Part shown: positions 20,939 through 29,799 of the stretch, one piece after another
How the letters are laid out: every line of letters begins with the position of its first letter
How positions within the stretch are numbered: position 1 is the stretch's first letter
Assembly: GCA_002633005.1 (NCBI GenBank)
Contig: NMRA01001058.1
Location: 24,930 to 62,244, forward strand
Length of the DNA stretch: 37,315 bases
Direction: 5' to 3'
From: Phoronis australis
Taxonomy: Eukaryota; Phoronida; Phoronidae
Notes under the pieces: generated by a model
What the model was told of the DNA's origin: nothing
Database searches by the model: none
The model's input: the letters and a program-made list of their open reading frames with translations, nothing else
Position numbers and translations under genes: made by a program

Positions 20939-21169
20939 CTGTAAGATCTTGCAGCAGGGGAGGGGCAATGAGGATTACGGATGTTTTCAATTCATAAAAA
21001 GCGTTCAAAAATGAAACTGAAAAATGCCAAGTGAAAAGAGTGAAGCCATTGTTAATTCAGGTTTGTTTTCCTAATAAGTAATCGATAATTACCTGATTTT
21101 ACTTCAGTTATTTGGTAATATCACAACATATTAACAGCTACCTCACCAGAGAGTTCCCACCGACCGCAA

Positions 21170-21600
21170 ACGCGACCCAGTCGCAAAATAACTTTACTCT
21201 AGGGACACCTAGCGACCTGATAACGTAATACCGGATGCCAGCATGCGCAGAGCAAACTTCCTGGTTAAAAATTGCCAGCTGACAGCCAATGAAAACCATC
21301 GTTCTAGTGCGCTGTACCTGGGCCTTCACAAGCAATCCGTGACGTCAGCTTGTGAGGCCCGAGAACCAGGTTACATTTTCACTCTGCGCACGCTAAGAAA
21401 TATGACTTCATTCTTTGAACCAGGCCGAAGGTCAGAAGTTGCGGTCCTACCGGTGAAATCCCCGCCCACTGCGTGCTGCCGGGAACCAGTCGAACATTTG
21501 AAAGACTTGTTAGGATGTGGGCAGCGCACCATAGGGCCGGGCTGGAGGGGCTATAACACCCTTACTTTTTCAGTGGTGCGCCACCCATATAAGAACAATT
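21170..21600. promoter_or_regulatory. GC-richer island with CRE, CCAAT and NRF1-like motifs
   Basis: More GC- and CpG-rich than its surroundings. It contains CATGCGCAG (NRF1-like), AGCCAATGA (CCAAT box) and a perfect TGACGTCA at 21340-21347. It contains the foldback at 21238-21395. It could be a promoter or simply a GC-rich mobile element. No gene is recognisable directly on either side. Confidence 0.3.
21238..21395. repeat. Foldback element with CRE in the loop
   Basis: Outer arms AGCATGCGCAGAGC (left) and the inverse of AGCGTGCGCAGAGT (right) continue inward through CCTGG. Inner arms GGGCCTTCACAAGC and GCTTGTGAGGCCC flank a 14-base centre that holds TGACGTCA. About 160 bp long and noncoding. 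The arms are seen directly; mobility is inferred. Confidence 0.6.
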
Positions 21601-22263
21601 AATTTTGCTGACGGCCAAATAACTTTCGGGGAGATAGTACCGGTTTTGTTATCCGTTAAGTAAAAACGATCTCCGTTCACTTACTTATTATGAACGTTAT
21701 TTATGGAAGGGCAGATTAAACGACGTTGAAATACTGTCCTTCGAAAATCGTGTTTGCATTAACATAACCCCAAATCCGCCAATGTGTAAATTTTGTGAGA
21801 CATGAAACATTGATGATAATACTTAGCTGATTTTCTGAATTGGAAACACTATCATGCGACCGTCAAATAATAAATGAGATTTTCCACAGACGTAGTAATG
21901 CGTGTAAAGTCACTTTGGTACCTTATGTTCACCGATGCCTCGCTAATACTCGTGTGATCTAAGTAGCTTTTATGTATTTTTTGTCTACCGAAAGCATGGT
22001 TTTAATAGTATCGTGGATTATGATATGTTTTCGCCAGTGAGTGTTTTGGAAAGTAAAAAAGCTAATTTTTGTAAGATTAAGGACTTTACAAAAGGGCCAC
22101 GGATTTTGCGTTAACCCAGTATCTATTAGTGGCTCTGCATTTGTTTCCTAAAAGACTGAGGATTCAATATGCGACTGAGTCTTAGCAGGCAATTTACTAC
22201 GAAATCGCCGGTACGCGGTCATCGTCCGCTAAATCGGGAGCGAATTTTTAGCAATCGGAGGGA

Positions 22264-22297
22264 TTGGCCATTTTTAACAAAAGGCAAAAATGGCCAA
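22264..22297. other. Perfect 12 bp inverted repeat
   Basis: TTGGCCATTTTT, a 10-base spacer, then AAAAATGGCCAA. It could form a stable hairpin on either strand. It lies about 120 bp downstream of the candidate exon at 22418-22798 (minus). No terminator role is claimed. Confidence 0.5.
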
Positions 22298-22417
22298 ACT
22301 CATTAGGACTAATAGAAGTTTTCAATGAAGCTGATCATGTATGCGAAAAATATTTTTGATAATTCTACAGAACAGTTTGAAAACAATATCACGTTGGAGA
22401 ATTCCTGTATTACTCAC

Positions 22418-22798
22418 CACGTTGCTGTGCCTGCACATGAACAGATGTAGGCTGGTCCATTTCGACAAAAACTTTCGACGATATTCCCGATTGTACAGAA
22501 AGCAGCATAAGGAGAACAGGGGTGGGCACCAGTGGCCAAGATTCAAGTTGTTTAGATGACATAGTCCTGAATATTTGTAACAATATGGGGGCGGCAATTT
22601 CGAGCTGTAAACACAACTGTTCCCAAGTGAGTTTGGCCATTGATTCAGGCGCAAGATTTTCATTTGCAAGGGTTGCTTCTTTTCGCAAGGACTTTATTTT
22701 AATTTTCTTCTGACTTGATCACATGCATTATGATTTGGAGCATTGTATCCTTGCCCCTCTTTGGTCAAGAAAACGCCCTCAGGGCAACTGGTATATTG
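22418..22798 (-). CDS. Candidate exon, LTWEQL-type protein of unknown function
   Basis: A 381 bp stretch open in one minus-strand frame, ending in a strong donor (CAACGTG|GTGAGTAA) and preceded by an AG right after an in-frame stop (weak pyrimidine tract). It encodes a short cysteine-containing start (HNACDQV), a basic run (RRKIKIKSLRKEA), then APESMAKLTWEQL followed by a helical APILLQIF segment. This order resembles an uncharacterised, partly transposon-related metazoan family with paired N-terminal cysteines, a basic linker and a TWE-x-L region; I recall that from general familiarity and cannot confirm it here. After WPLVPTP the alternative frame looks more family-like (FLYNREYRR), so a frameshift and pseudogene status are possible. 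Confidence 0.4.
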
Positions 22799-22965
22799 CT
22801 ATTTTCTAAATTTCTCCTTGCAACTGTCGCATGCCCTCGCTTAACTTCCATGGGTGTTGGTTTCTAAAATTACAAAATGGCATTTAGAATAGGCAAGTGG
22901 CACTGCGCAAAAGACATTGAAAGATAAGTTACGAATTTGGATAGGGCAGCTGAATTTTGAGCTCA

Positions 22966-23222
22966 ATGCGTGCACCCAGCCTTTAAAATGGGGGGCTCGA
23001 CTTCCTGACGATGTGGACCTTTTACTAACAAAAAAGCGGGAGGACTAAATAAAAAAAACGGGGTACTACGTTCAGAGCTCTTAATTGTGCGTTTGTCCCT
23101 TTTTAGAGGACTTTCGTCACGTTTTTCACAGACTTCTTGTTTCTCTGAGGCAGACCTCTTTGCCCACTTCGCCAAATGGGGGAGGAGGGTCTCCTTCGAG
23201 CCCCCTGCCTGGGTGCGCGCAT
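22966..23222. mobile_element. 257 bp TIR-bounded element (ATGCGYGCACCCAG ends)
   Basis: The left end ATGCGTGCACCCAG and right end CTGGGTGCGCGCAT are inverted copies, and the homology continues inward as GGGGGGCTCGA. The same end, ATGCGCGCACCCAGGGGAGGCTCGA-like, appears at 37285 at the window edge, so the family is dispersed. The minus strand inside carries an open frame with KRSASEKQ and ESPLKRDKRTIKSS (about 23165-23060), which resembles the basic linker expected between the neighbouring candidate exons. Whether that is an exon or chance is unclear. Confidence 0.5.
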
Positions 23223-23721
23223 GATGTTTAGCTAATATATTTCATTAGCGAATGCCATTCACAAAAAGCGAAACTGCTTGGTTGTCATTTTGCCATTCAC
23301 AGGCATTTCAATAAAAATATAGCGCATTGCGTTTATTCACCTAGACACGGTCTCATGTGCACGGTCTCATTCTCATTTGATGCAGGCCAAATACCACAAC
23401 AGGAACTCATGCAGTGGCATGTAATTTAACCTGAAACGTGTAGTGAAGCTTACAGAAAACAACAACTTTGCATATAAGTATCTTTCTTTTTTTCTTGCCG
23501 ATAGATCATTGTCCGATTGCTGTTTTCTCTTTCTTTCTTCCTTTCTATCGACCTCTGCCTTTCCACAGAGATACGTTTCGTTCCGACCTTTGGATGTGAA
23601 AATCTGTTTCTACGCTTTAAGTTTTATTTGAGGTTTAACAATTCCCCCGAGACAAAAAACGAGTATAACCCAGCGCTTTCTCACAAACCGACTTTTGTCT
23701 TTATCGGGGAAGCAAATATAC

Positions 23722-23837
23722 CTAAGTTTTCGCGTAACGCCGTCTACGGTTACGCCTCCGTATTTCAATGTCTTTAGGGGGTCCTTTTGGCTTTTTAAAG
23801 GTTCGTTGCAAGCCATGCAACGTCTCTCACCGTCCAT
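23722..23837 (-). CDS. Candidate first exon with CxxC start (MDGERRCMAC)
   Basis: ATG at 23837-23835 in a fair context (AACATGG). The frame gives MDGERRCMACNEPLK and stays open to 23610; a possible donor CTTAG|GTATAT ends the exon at 23722. A start methionine followed by a CxxC pair is how the family suspected for the exon at 22418-22798 begins, and order, strand and spacing agree. The donor is weak and no TATA box is seen. It may be the start of a small gene or a relic. An intermediate linker exon could be the frame at 23060-23165. Confidence 0.35.
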
Positions 23838-24444
23838 GTTAATACTGAACTGAATTGTGTTAACCTGCATACATATCTTAATTTGCAAGTCAGTATCACC
23901 GTGTTATCGTTGGTCTGCAAGAACCGTGACAGGCTTGTATTTACAGACCACTCAATGAAATGGTTTAGTTGATTTCGTACGAGATCATACCGAAAATTAT
24001 CAACTTGCTGGTAGATAATGTTTTGAGAGAAACTGACACTGAATAGACACGTTTAGTAATAATACATTAGAATAAAGTGCATAAAACTAGAAACTTGTCC
24101 GTTACCTGTTTGCAAATGAACTTCAGAAAACGATTCATCCGAACCCTAACTAAAACCCTTTAAGCATTAAAATGTCAAATATGTTCACAAAGAAGACTAC
24201 ATGTCATATTAACAGCACTTATTTTTATCAAAAACAAACAATACATTTTTAAATACAACCAGTTTCAAGTAACGCCACTTAAAGACAAGTAGTGGCAGCC
24301 CGCTGAGACATTGTCGTGGCATTTTGGAAACAAACATTTGATTGACAAGACCGCAATTTCTCACCATTGGCCTATTTAAAAGATTGAAGTCATGAGGTCA
24401 TATCACCTAGCGGGCGCGGTAAAAATTGGAGCGTGCGCAGTGTA

Positions 24445-24720
24445 AATATGGTGAGTTCACGATTGTGGGAACTGAACGAGAGACTGTCCGAAGAAAAGGT
24501 TTGATAACGGGAGTATTTGTTCGAGTTGGAAGGAATTAAACAGATCGTCAACCTCGTAAGGTGTCCCTCTGTGCATGAGGTATTGGTAACAACGTGACTT
24601 TTATGTTTTAGTCAGTGCGAGGCATAATTCGCCGAAACGTTTCCGGCGTATAGAGCTCCTGTAGGAGCATCATCGTCTCTATTCCGGATGGAGACGATGG
24701 TCATTGTCTTCCGTTGGGGT
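24445..24720 (+). repeat. Three-hairpin element, copy 3
   Basis: Starts at ATGGTGAGTTCACG (ATG 24448-24450) and matches the reverse of 15720-15995 throughout. Hairpins: GCCG (24631-24634) with CGGC (24644-24647); GCTCCTGTAGGAGC (24655-24668), one change in the loop; CATCGTCTC (24671-24679) with GAGACGATG (24691-24699). Upstream are GCGTGCGCAG (NRF1-like), ATTGGCC and GATTGAC CCAAT-type boxes. The ATG opens an 18-codon frame ending in UGA, with GAAAAG|GTTTGA as a possible but weak donor. No downstream coding exon was found. Confidence 0.75.
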
Positions 24721-24724
24721 TGAA

Positions 24725-26440
24725 AACGAATGCTACGAGTCGCCTCCGGCCTCCGTGGTCATGAACACAGAAAGTTGTGGAAAGAGATAAATCCTCACCC
24801 GAATTTTTTAATTCAGTCAAAAGGTTGACATTTCAATGTTTCGATCTCTTGCTAACGACATACTTTAACCACCGATTCGATTTTTGTAATTCATTTCTTA
24901 CTTGGTATCGTATCAGTCTTCTAGCACGTGACGTGTACAGGCTATGAACTGTGACCTACTTAGAAAGTAGGGCGTACACAACAATAAAACTTGGCAGGGA
25001 ATAATTCGTTTATTTGAGGTTTTAATGATAATTAAGTTAGTTACGCACAACAAAATCAGTTGACATTGGGAGTGAACGCTGAATTAGCTAACTTAGTTAA
25101 GGATTGTATGGGTTCTGTGTACCGATAACAAGTTTTCACCGAATAATTATCCACAGACTTCAAGATTTTCACTCGTCCCAGTTTAATCGGCTTTTTCTCG
25201 GCTTCGGCAAATCGACTTTATTTGAACTTACAAACAGTAGTTCTCGAAAACAGCTGAATGGATTTCGCTGAAACTTTCCAAACTTAATATTTAGTCATCA
25301 ATCTCAGAGATACTGTTAGGATTTTTGACATGAAAGCCTAGTTTTTGCGTAATGTGACAAAGACGAATAAGGCTACAATTTTTTACAAAAATACCTTACG
25401 TTTTGCGAGTTGATTCGTCACAGAAACCAAACGAACAGACTAATCGAAAATTCCTAACATCGTTTTTGAGGTAACTGGTGAAGTTTTCATTAAAAAAGGT
25501 TTTATTAAAATCGACCGTGGGGTTATTTTGCTATGAACGTACCTTTCTTAAAAATGAAATTTGGACTTATAAAGGTTTTTACGTAAAAATAATTATGGCT
25601 CATCAATACAAATAGTATATTTATATTCCTGGTCTTTGTTCTTTCAGAAAATATATACTTTTACTAGTTGACAAAGCTTGGTGTCTTTTTGATATACGAG
25701 TTAGAATGGAGGCCACTAAATAAGGTTGGAGATAACCGTAAGGGCTCACTGTTTAAATTAAAATTATTAGAGAATGTCATTAGTCAGAGAAGAGCACATA
25801 ATGAAGAAAAAATGATAGATAAATATTGCGCCTGTGACTAAAGAAAGTAACAAATTTGTAAAACATTTTGGGAACTTAGTTGAGTCCCTATCTAGGACTG
25901 TTTCATGCAACCGGGCATAGTCGTACTTTTTAACGAAATACCATGAAATTTCAGAAGGAAACAGATTGAATTCAGTGATACAAAAAGCTCATATAACGTT
26001 GTGCCGGCGTCTCTTTGGAGTTAAAAGTGTTGTCTGACATTCTTGTCAGTTCGCCGGTGTGGTGCAAGCGTGACTCGTCATCGTTATCATGTCCCGTGTA
26101 GGCAGCGTCCTTGTCACTGACAGTGACGTCACTCACATTGACAGTGTTGAATCGTCATTGTTTACGACACTGTCTTGGCTGTAGATGTTTTTTGGTTTGG
26201 TCGTCAACTACATTTCTAAATTTTGCATTCGATTTCGCAAATGTCACACCTGACTGTAATTGTTACTTTATCTTGAAATGTTACTTTAAAATTTCAAAAC
26301 TCAGTAAACATATGTTACTTTTCACGCTTAAAAGAACAATTGCACAAACACCATGTTACACAAGCACTGACGTTTTATTAATGAACTGAAAATCATGTAC
26401 AATGTGCACACGTACCTGCGCTTATATACATTGCATAAAC
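24725..26440. other. No gene seen; scattered repeat ends and a CRE
   Basis: AT-rich. 25745-25865 matches 12241-12345, and 25868-25920 is a reversed end of the GTTGCATGAAAC MITE. A perfect TGACGTCA lies at 26124-26131 within a small inverted-repeat cluster (CACTGACAGTGACGTCACT). The small frames are not supported as genes. Confidence 0.5.
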
Positions 26441-26554
26441 TCCAAGTACTGTAGGGCTTTCATGCAAGCAGCTGTGTTTATTTTTCATTCTGTTTGAAAG
26501 TTAGTAAAATACCAGGTACAAGTGACCCGTCCAAACAGCAAGCTAAAGGTGGTT

Positions 26555-26958
26555 TGTAATAGCAAACAAGATCAAGCGTCTGTTACAATCCGATTCATTT
26601 CTCTGAATCCTTGCTCACATTCAGCTGTACTGCAAGGACGAGTCTTATGTAGAGGTCCAGTTGTAGCAGAGCATTGGTAGGTTGTCAACTCTAACCGTCT
26701 CCACCATCGCTACGAACTCACACATTCCCCTTATTGCCAATCTGGCAACCAGTCCAAACCTCTCGCGAATACCTCTGACTTCGCGCTTGCCATGTCTTAC
26801 CCTAGACCCCATCGGCCACGTTTTGTGGTCCAAGAGGCTCAGGACAGAGCCAGATGACTGCTCATCAGTGTCAAGTGAACGCCTCTCCAAGTTCACAACA
26901 ACATTTTTGAATAAACTGTGCAGGAGGTATGGTCAAACTTGTCCCTTGAAGGGTTTCC
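26555..26958 (-). pseudogene. hAT-like transposase relic, C-terminal part
   Basis: On the minus strand, a frame with NLERRSLDTDEQ, LDHKTWP and REVRGIRERFGL (26896-26645) is followed, after a frameshift, by AECEQGFREMNRI (about 26618-26580). The latter strongly resembles the AECERGFSxMNxIKT start of the hAT C-terminal dimerisation region, and the former resembles the RF-x-L-x-WP stretch before it in ZNF862-like hAT proteins (from family knowledge). Stops and frameshifts make it dead. The upstream part lies beyond the Kolobok insertion at 29600-29790. Confidence 0.55.
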
Positions 26959-27929
26959 TTAAAGGAAAATGCCACCCAAAAACAACCAATTTTGTATCAA
27001 TTTAGATCGAAAAGTTTCACTCTATAACAGCAGGTTCAGTAGTTTTACCTGACACCTAACGGCAGACGTAATCGGTTCAAACGCAGCCTGTTCAGCCGTT
27101 CACGGCATGTTTACTGGTGTCAACTTATTGCTTGAATGCATCGCTTTACACCAATAAATAATCAAATTTCAATGTAAAACTCTTACAAACACATGGAGTT
27201 CTTGAACAATTATGTTGTTTTATTTTGCTGTTATATACGGATTTATAGGTATTTGAACGTACCTTAGCCTACAAAATTCGATAGGCCAATTTACCAAGGT
27301 CGGTCGCGGGAGTTTGCAGTCTGTTCGGTGACAAATTCGAATTATTTTTCCGTGAAATGCAGACAGGAGAACATAGCTGTGTGTTGTAGTTTTAGACTTG
27401 AGATTTTTTCAAATCTAAACATACAAAACGCCTGTTATCCCGGCCAGTGGCTCGGAATCCGATCAGACCCGTCGCGGCCGGACTGAAGACATCATAAACC
27501 AGCCAAAGTTGGAAATTAAACTTCCAGTCACGAAAACACTACACTAGTGAGCCAAAGAAATTATGTGCACGAGATTATTTTGGTGAATGAGCCTCGAATC
27601 TGCAAATCTACTTATTTGTGGTTGGCCTCGAAGTCCGGTTTCCCTTCCACAAAACCTTCATGACAAAAGTTGTACAGTAACAATGATTCAAATAATGTAT
27701 ATGTGTTTCTAAATTATTATTTCCCTAACATCGAGTTATTGTTTCACAACAGCTTTCTGTCAGCAAACACTGAATTAGGTTGCACTCACACGGCCTCGGT
27801 GCTCGATCAATTAGCTTTATTGCATCTAAAACCTGTAACGCAGTGATTTATTCATTGCTGGCTTCTCAAAACATTTGCACTCGCGAACACTCCTAAGGCA
27901 TTACAAATTGTATTTAACGAAACAGACTT

Positions 27930-28431
27930 TGTTTCAGTTTTATATAAGCATTGTTTAGGGTGAGAACACTTCATTTTGAAACAGAAAGCACAATAATAAA
28001 CGTCAACGTCGCAACTAGCAATTCCGACTTATACGACTGCTCATCTGACGAAGACTTCACAGATCGATCGTTAGGTTTCACAGGCTATCACTTCGAACTG
28101 GAATACACTGATCAACAAATGCTAGAGAGGCGCTGTGAACGTGCATAGACAACGGAACGTATGGATAGTTCCGAAAACCGTTTGGATGACTTGCCATGGT
28201 GTCAGTGTGCTAACTGCACGATAATGGAATCGAGTGAAACTTGCGTTTACTACTGACGCTTGCATTTGCTGCCAAGAAATTTTGCAAGTGAAACGCATTC
28301 TTGGAGAAGCTCAGATGTGTCTCACGGACCATCCTTATTTTGCTTCGCATCTAAATAGAGGTGTGGTTACGACGTTTTTAAGGCTGGGAAAAAGAGAACT
28401 GGCGAAAATATCCTACACACTGAGGACCTAA
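27930..28431 (+). pseudogene. P2X7-like cysteine-rich (ballast-type) domain protein relic in transposon
   Basis: A first frame (27951-28148) has an acidic serine-rich stretch (SNSDLYDCSSDEDF) followed by GYHFELEYTDQQMLERR, which recalls the Y-x-FEPEYT lead-in of stand-alone P2X7-tail proteins of invertebrates. After a frameshift comes LPWCQCANCTIM (about 28188-28223), then another frame with CCQEI, CLTDHPYFASHLN and a helical end (28262-28431). WCxCxxC ... CCxE ... CxTxHP is the zinc-coordinating layout of the P2X7 intracellular tail. There is no P2X channel part. Stops and frameshifts make it dead. The second Kolobok copy keeps only the lead-in part. Confidence 0.6.
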
Positions 28432-28956
28432 CAGAAGCATGGTGAACGAGTAAGTCATCAAACAGGTTATGTAAAACATTATGTTCTCATGCCTTGAATA
28501 AATTGTATTTGGTTATGTTTTCATGGCCAGCACCAATTCTCCATAATCAAAAACTGATCAGCAACTAGACAGCATTCCTTTGTCTCATGACGGCGACATC
28601 CCGTTGCTCTCAACTTGTTCGATTCTATAGTCCAACAACAAGTTAGAAAGTTTACCCCCGTAGCAAATATCTTGCACGACTGATTAACTCCATTATGGCA
28701 TTTAGGGTTGGAGGGCCTGCTCTCTTTTGTTCGATAATTGCTCTAATCTCCGATCAGATCGTTTCTAAACTGAGTGGACTGGGCTGATAAAAATGAAAGT
28801 TAAGTCATAACATATTTGAGCTTAAACCAATAGCATTTATGCATTCCTTGTCAAATGCTGATCATGTTCCGTTATTGAATCACCAAAATCGCCCAACTAC
28901 AACAAAAGTTAAGACAATCTATTCTGTCCAAATGGACGCACTGGGTTTGACTGTGT

Positions 28957-29433
28957 TCATACGTGTTCACTAATAGCGTGCAACCACCATGCGTTTCCTT
29001 TGAAGCCTGGGAGATAATTGGCCTGCTTGTTATCATACGGGAGAAAAGACTGAGTTGGGAAGTTAACAAAAGAGCCAGATGTTATCGCACGTTCAGCACC
29101 CCTCACGTCTGGAAAAGTTAGTGAACGACAGAACGCTGTAATGTCCTGCCTGCCGAACGCAAACACACTAGGAGCAGCATCTGACTTCAGCCTCAGTCTC
29201 TTTTTCTGCCCTGGCACGAGTTGTATGGTAAGCGGCATTCGTCAGTGAAATCATTGTTAACAAAATGCCGGCCACAGACACGGAGATGTTTAACGGTGTA
29301 CTTTTCATTCTTCACTGCCGCGAGCCAATTCCAAAGCATTACGAGCTCTCGAGAAAATCGAAAAAAAATGACATACCCAGTTTCCTCGCAGCTTCATAGT
29401 TCGCACAAGTGGGAAAGATACACCAAACCATAG
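28957..29433 (-). pseudogene. THAP-like DNA-binding domain relic of Kolobok transposase
   Basis: In minus-strand order: MLWNWLAAVKNEKY (tryptophan of the THAP core), LRVCGRHFVNNDF (the CxxHF zinc-ligand motif), a short shift of frame, then RLRLKSDAAPSVF, which fits the L-K-x-x-AVPS-x-F end of THAP domains. The first cysteine pair of the C2CH zinc site is not clearly readable. The remaining downstream frame to 28957 is not recognised. THAP domains bind DNA at transposon ends in P-element and Kolobok transposases. Frameshifts indicate a dead copy. Confidence 0.6.
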
Positions 29434-29599
29434 CGGCACTCACTCAGCAACTGACGTCGCTGCGTCGTTTCTCACCTTCATCACAGGTTAACGCGACACC
29501 TCTCGGCGAGGGAAGATAGACTGTATACGAGGTGATTTGGATATAGACCGATTGAAACGATAAAAAAGACTAATTAAATCGATTGACATTCTCCTTTAA

Positions 29600-29790
29600 C
29601 GCATCTGTAACTGTGTCAGAACTCATAGCGTGTTCATTTATTCTGAGACGAATGTTTTGCAGTTCATTTAAGTTGTGTTCATTTTTTGGCACATTTGTTT
29701 CATAATATACTTCTAAGCACTTGGTAAATGTCCTAAATGACTTTCCTCGAGGCATTGATACTGTTCCAAACCCTTCTCCGTCATTGTTTT
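29600..29790 (-). pseudogene. hAT-like relic, upstream part cut by the Kolobok insertion
   Basis: A minus-strand open frame with GKSFRTFTKCLEVYY and NELQNIRLRINEHAM runs in frame into the TTAA target at 29596-29599, and its stop lies inside the transposon end. Removing the transposon in thought joins it in frame to the sequence at 26958 and below, on the same strand, where the hAT-like C-terminal part begins. This supports one split relic. The domain in this part is not recognised by itself. Confidence 0.45.
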
Positions 29791-29799
29791 CTAGCGGCT

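Larger units (their letters stand above)
26963..29595. mobile_element. Kolobok-like DNA transposon, TTAA target site
   Basis: Flanked by TTAA at 26959-26962 and 29596-29599. Ends are AGGAAAATGCCACC (left) and, inverted, AGGAGAATGTCAAT (right), 11 of 14 matching. A second copy begins at 32094 with AGGAGCATGACACCC after TTAA. It carries a THAP-like region (minus) and a P2X7-like cysteine domain (plus). TTAA target sites plus a THAP domain are features of the Kolobok superfamily. The open frames are broken and no full transposase core is seen, so this copy is defective. Confidence 0.7.

Noticed and set aside
24374-24395. AGGTCATATCACCT as an ecdysone-type inverted nuclear receptor site
   Set aside because: The second half-site differs from TGACCT and the spacing is two; too weak to call.
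24445-24505. Conserved 18-codon open frame beginning MVSSR in hairpin copies 2 and 3
   Set aside because: Most differences between the two copies change amino acids, and copy 1 has stops, so there is no sign of protein-level selection.
27930-28431. A true P2X purinoceptor gene
   Set aside because: Only the cysteine-rich tail type is seen, within transposon ends; no channel transmembrane or ATP-binding segments are near.
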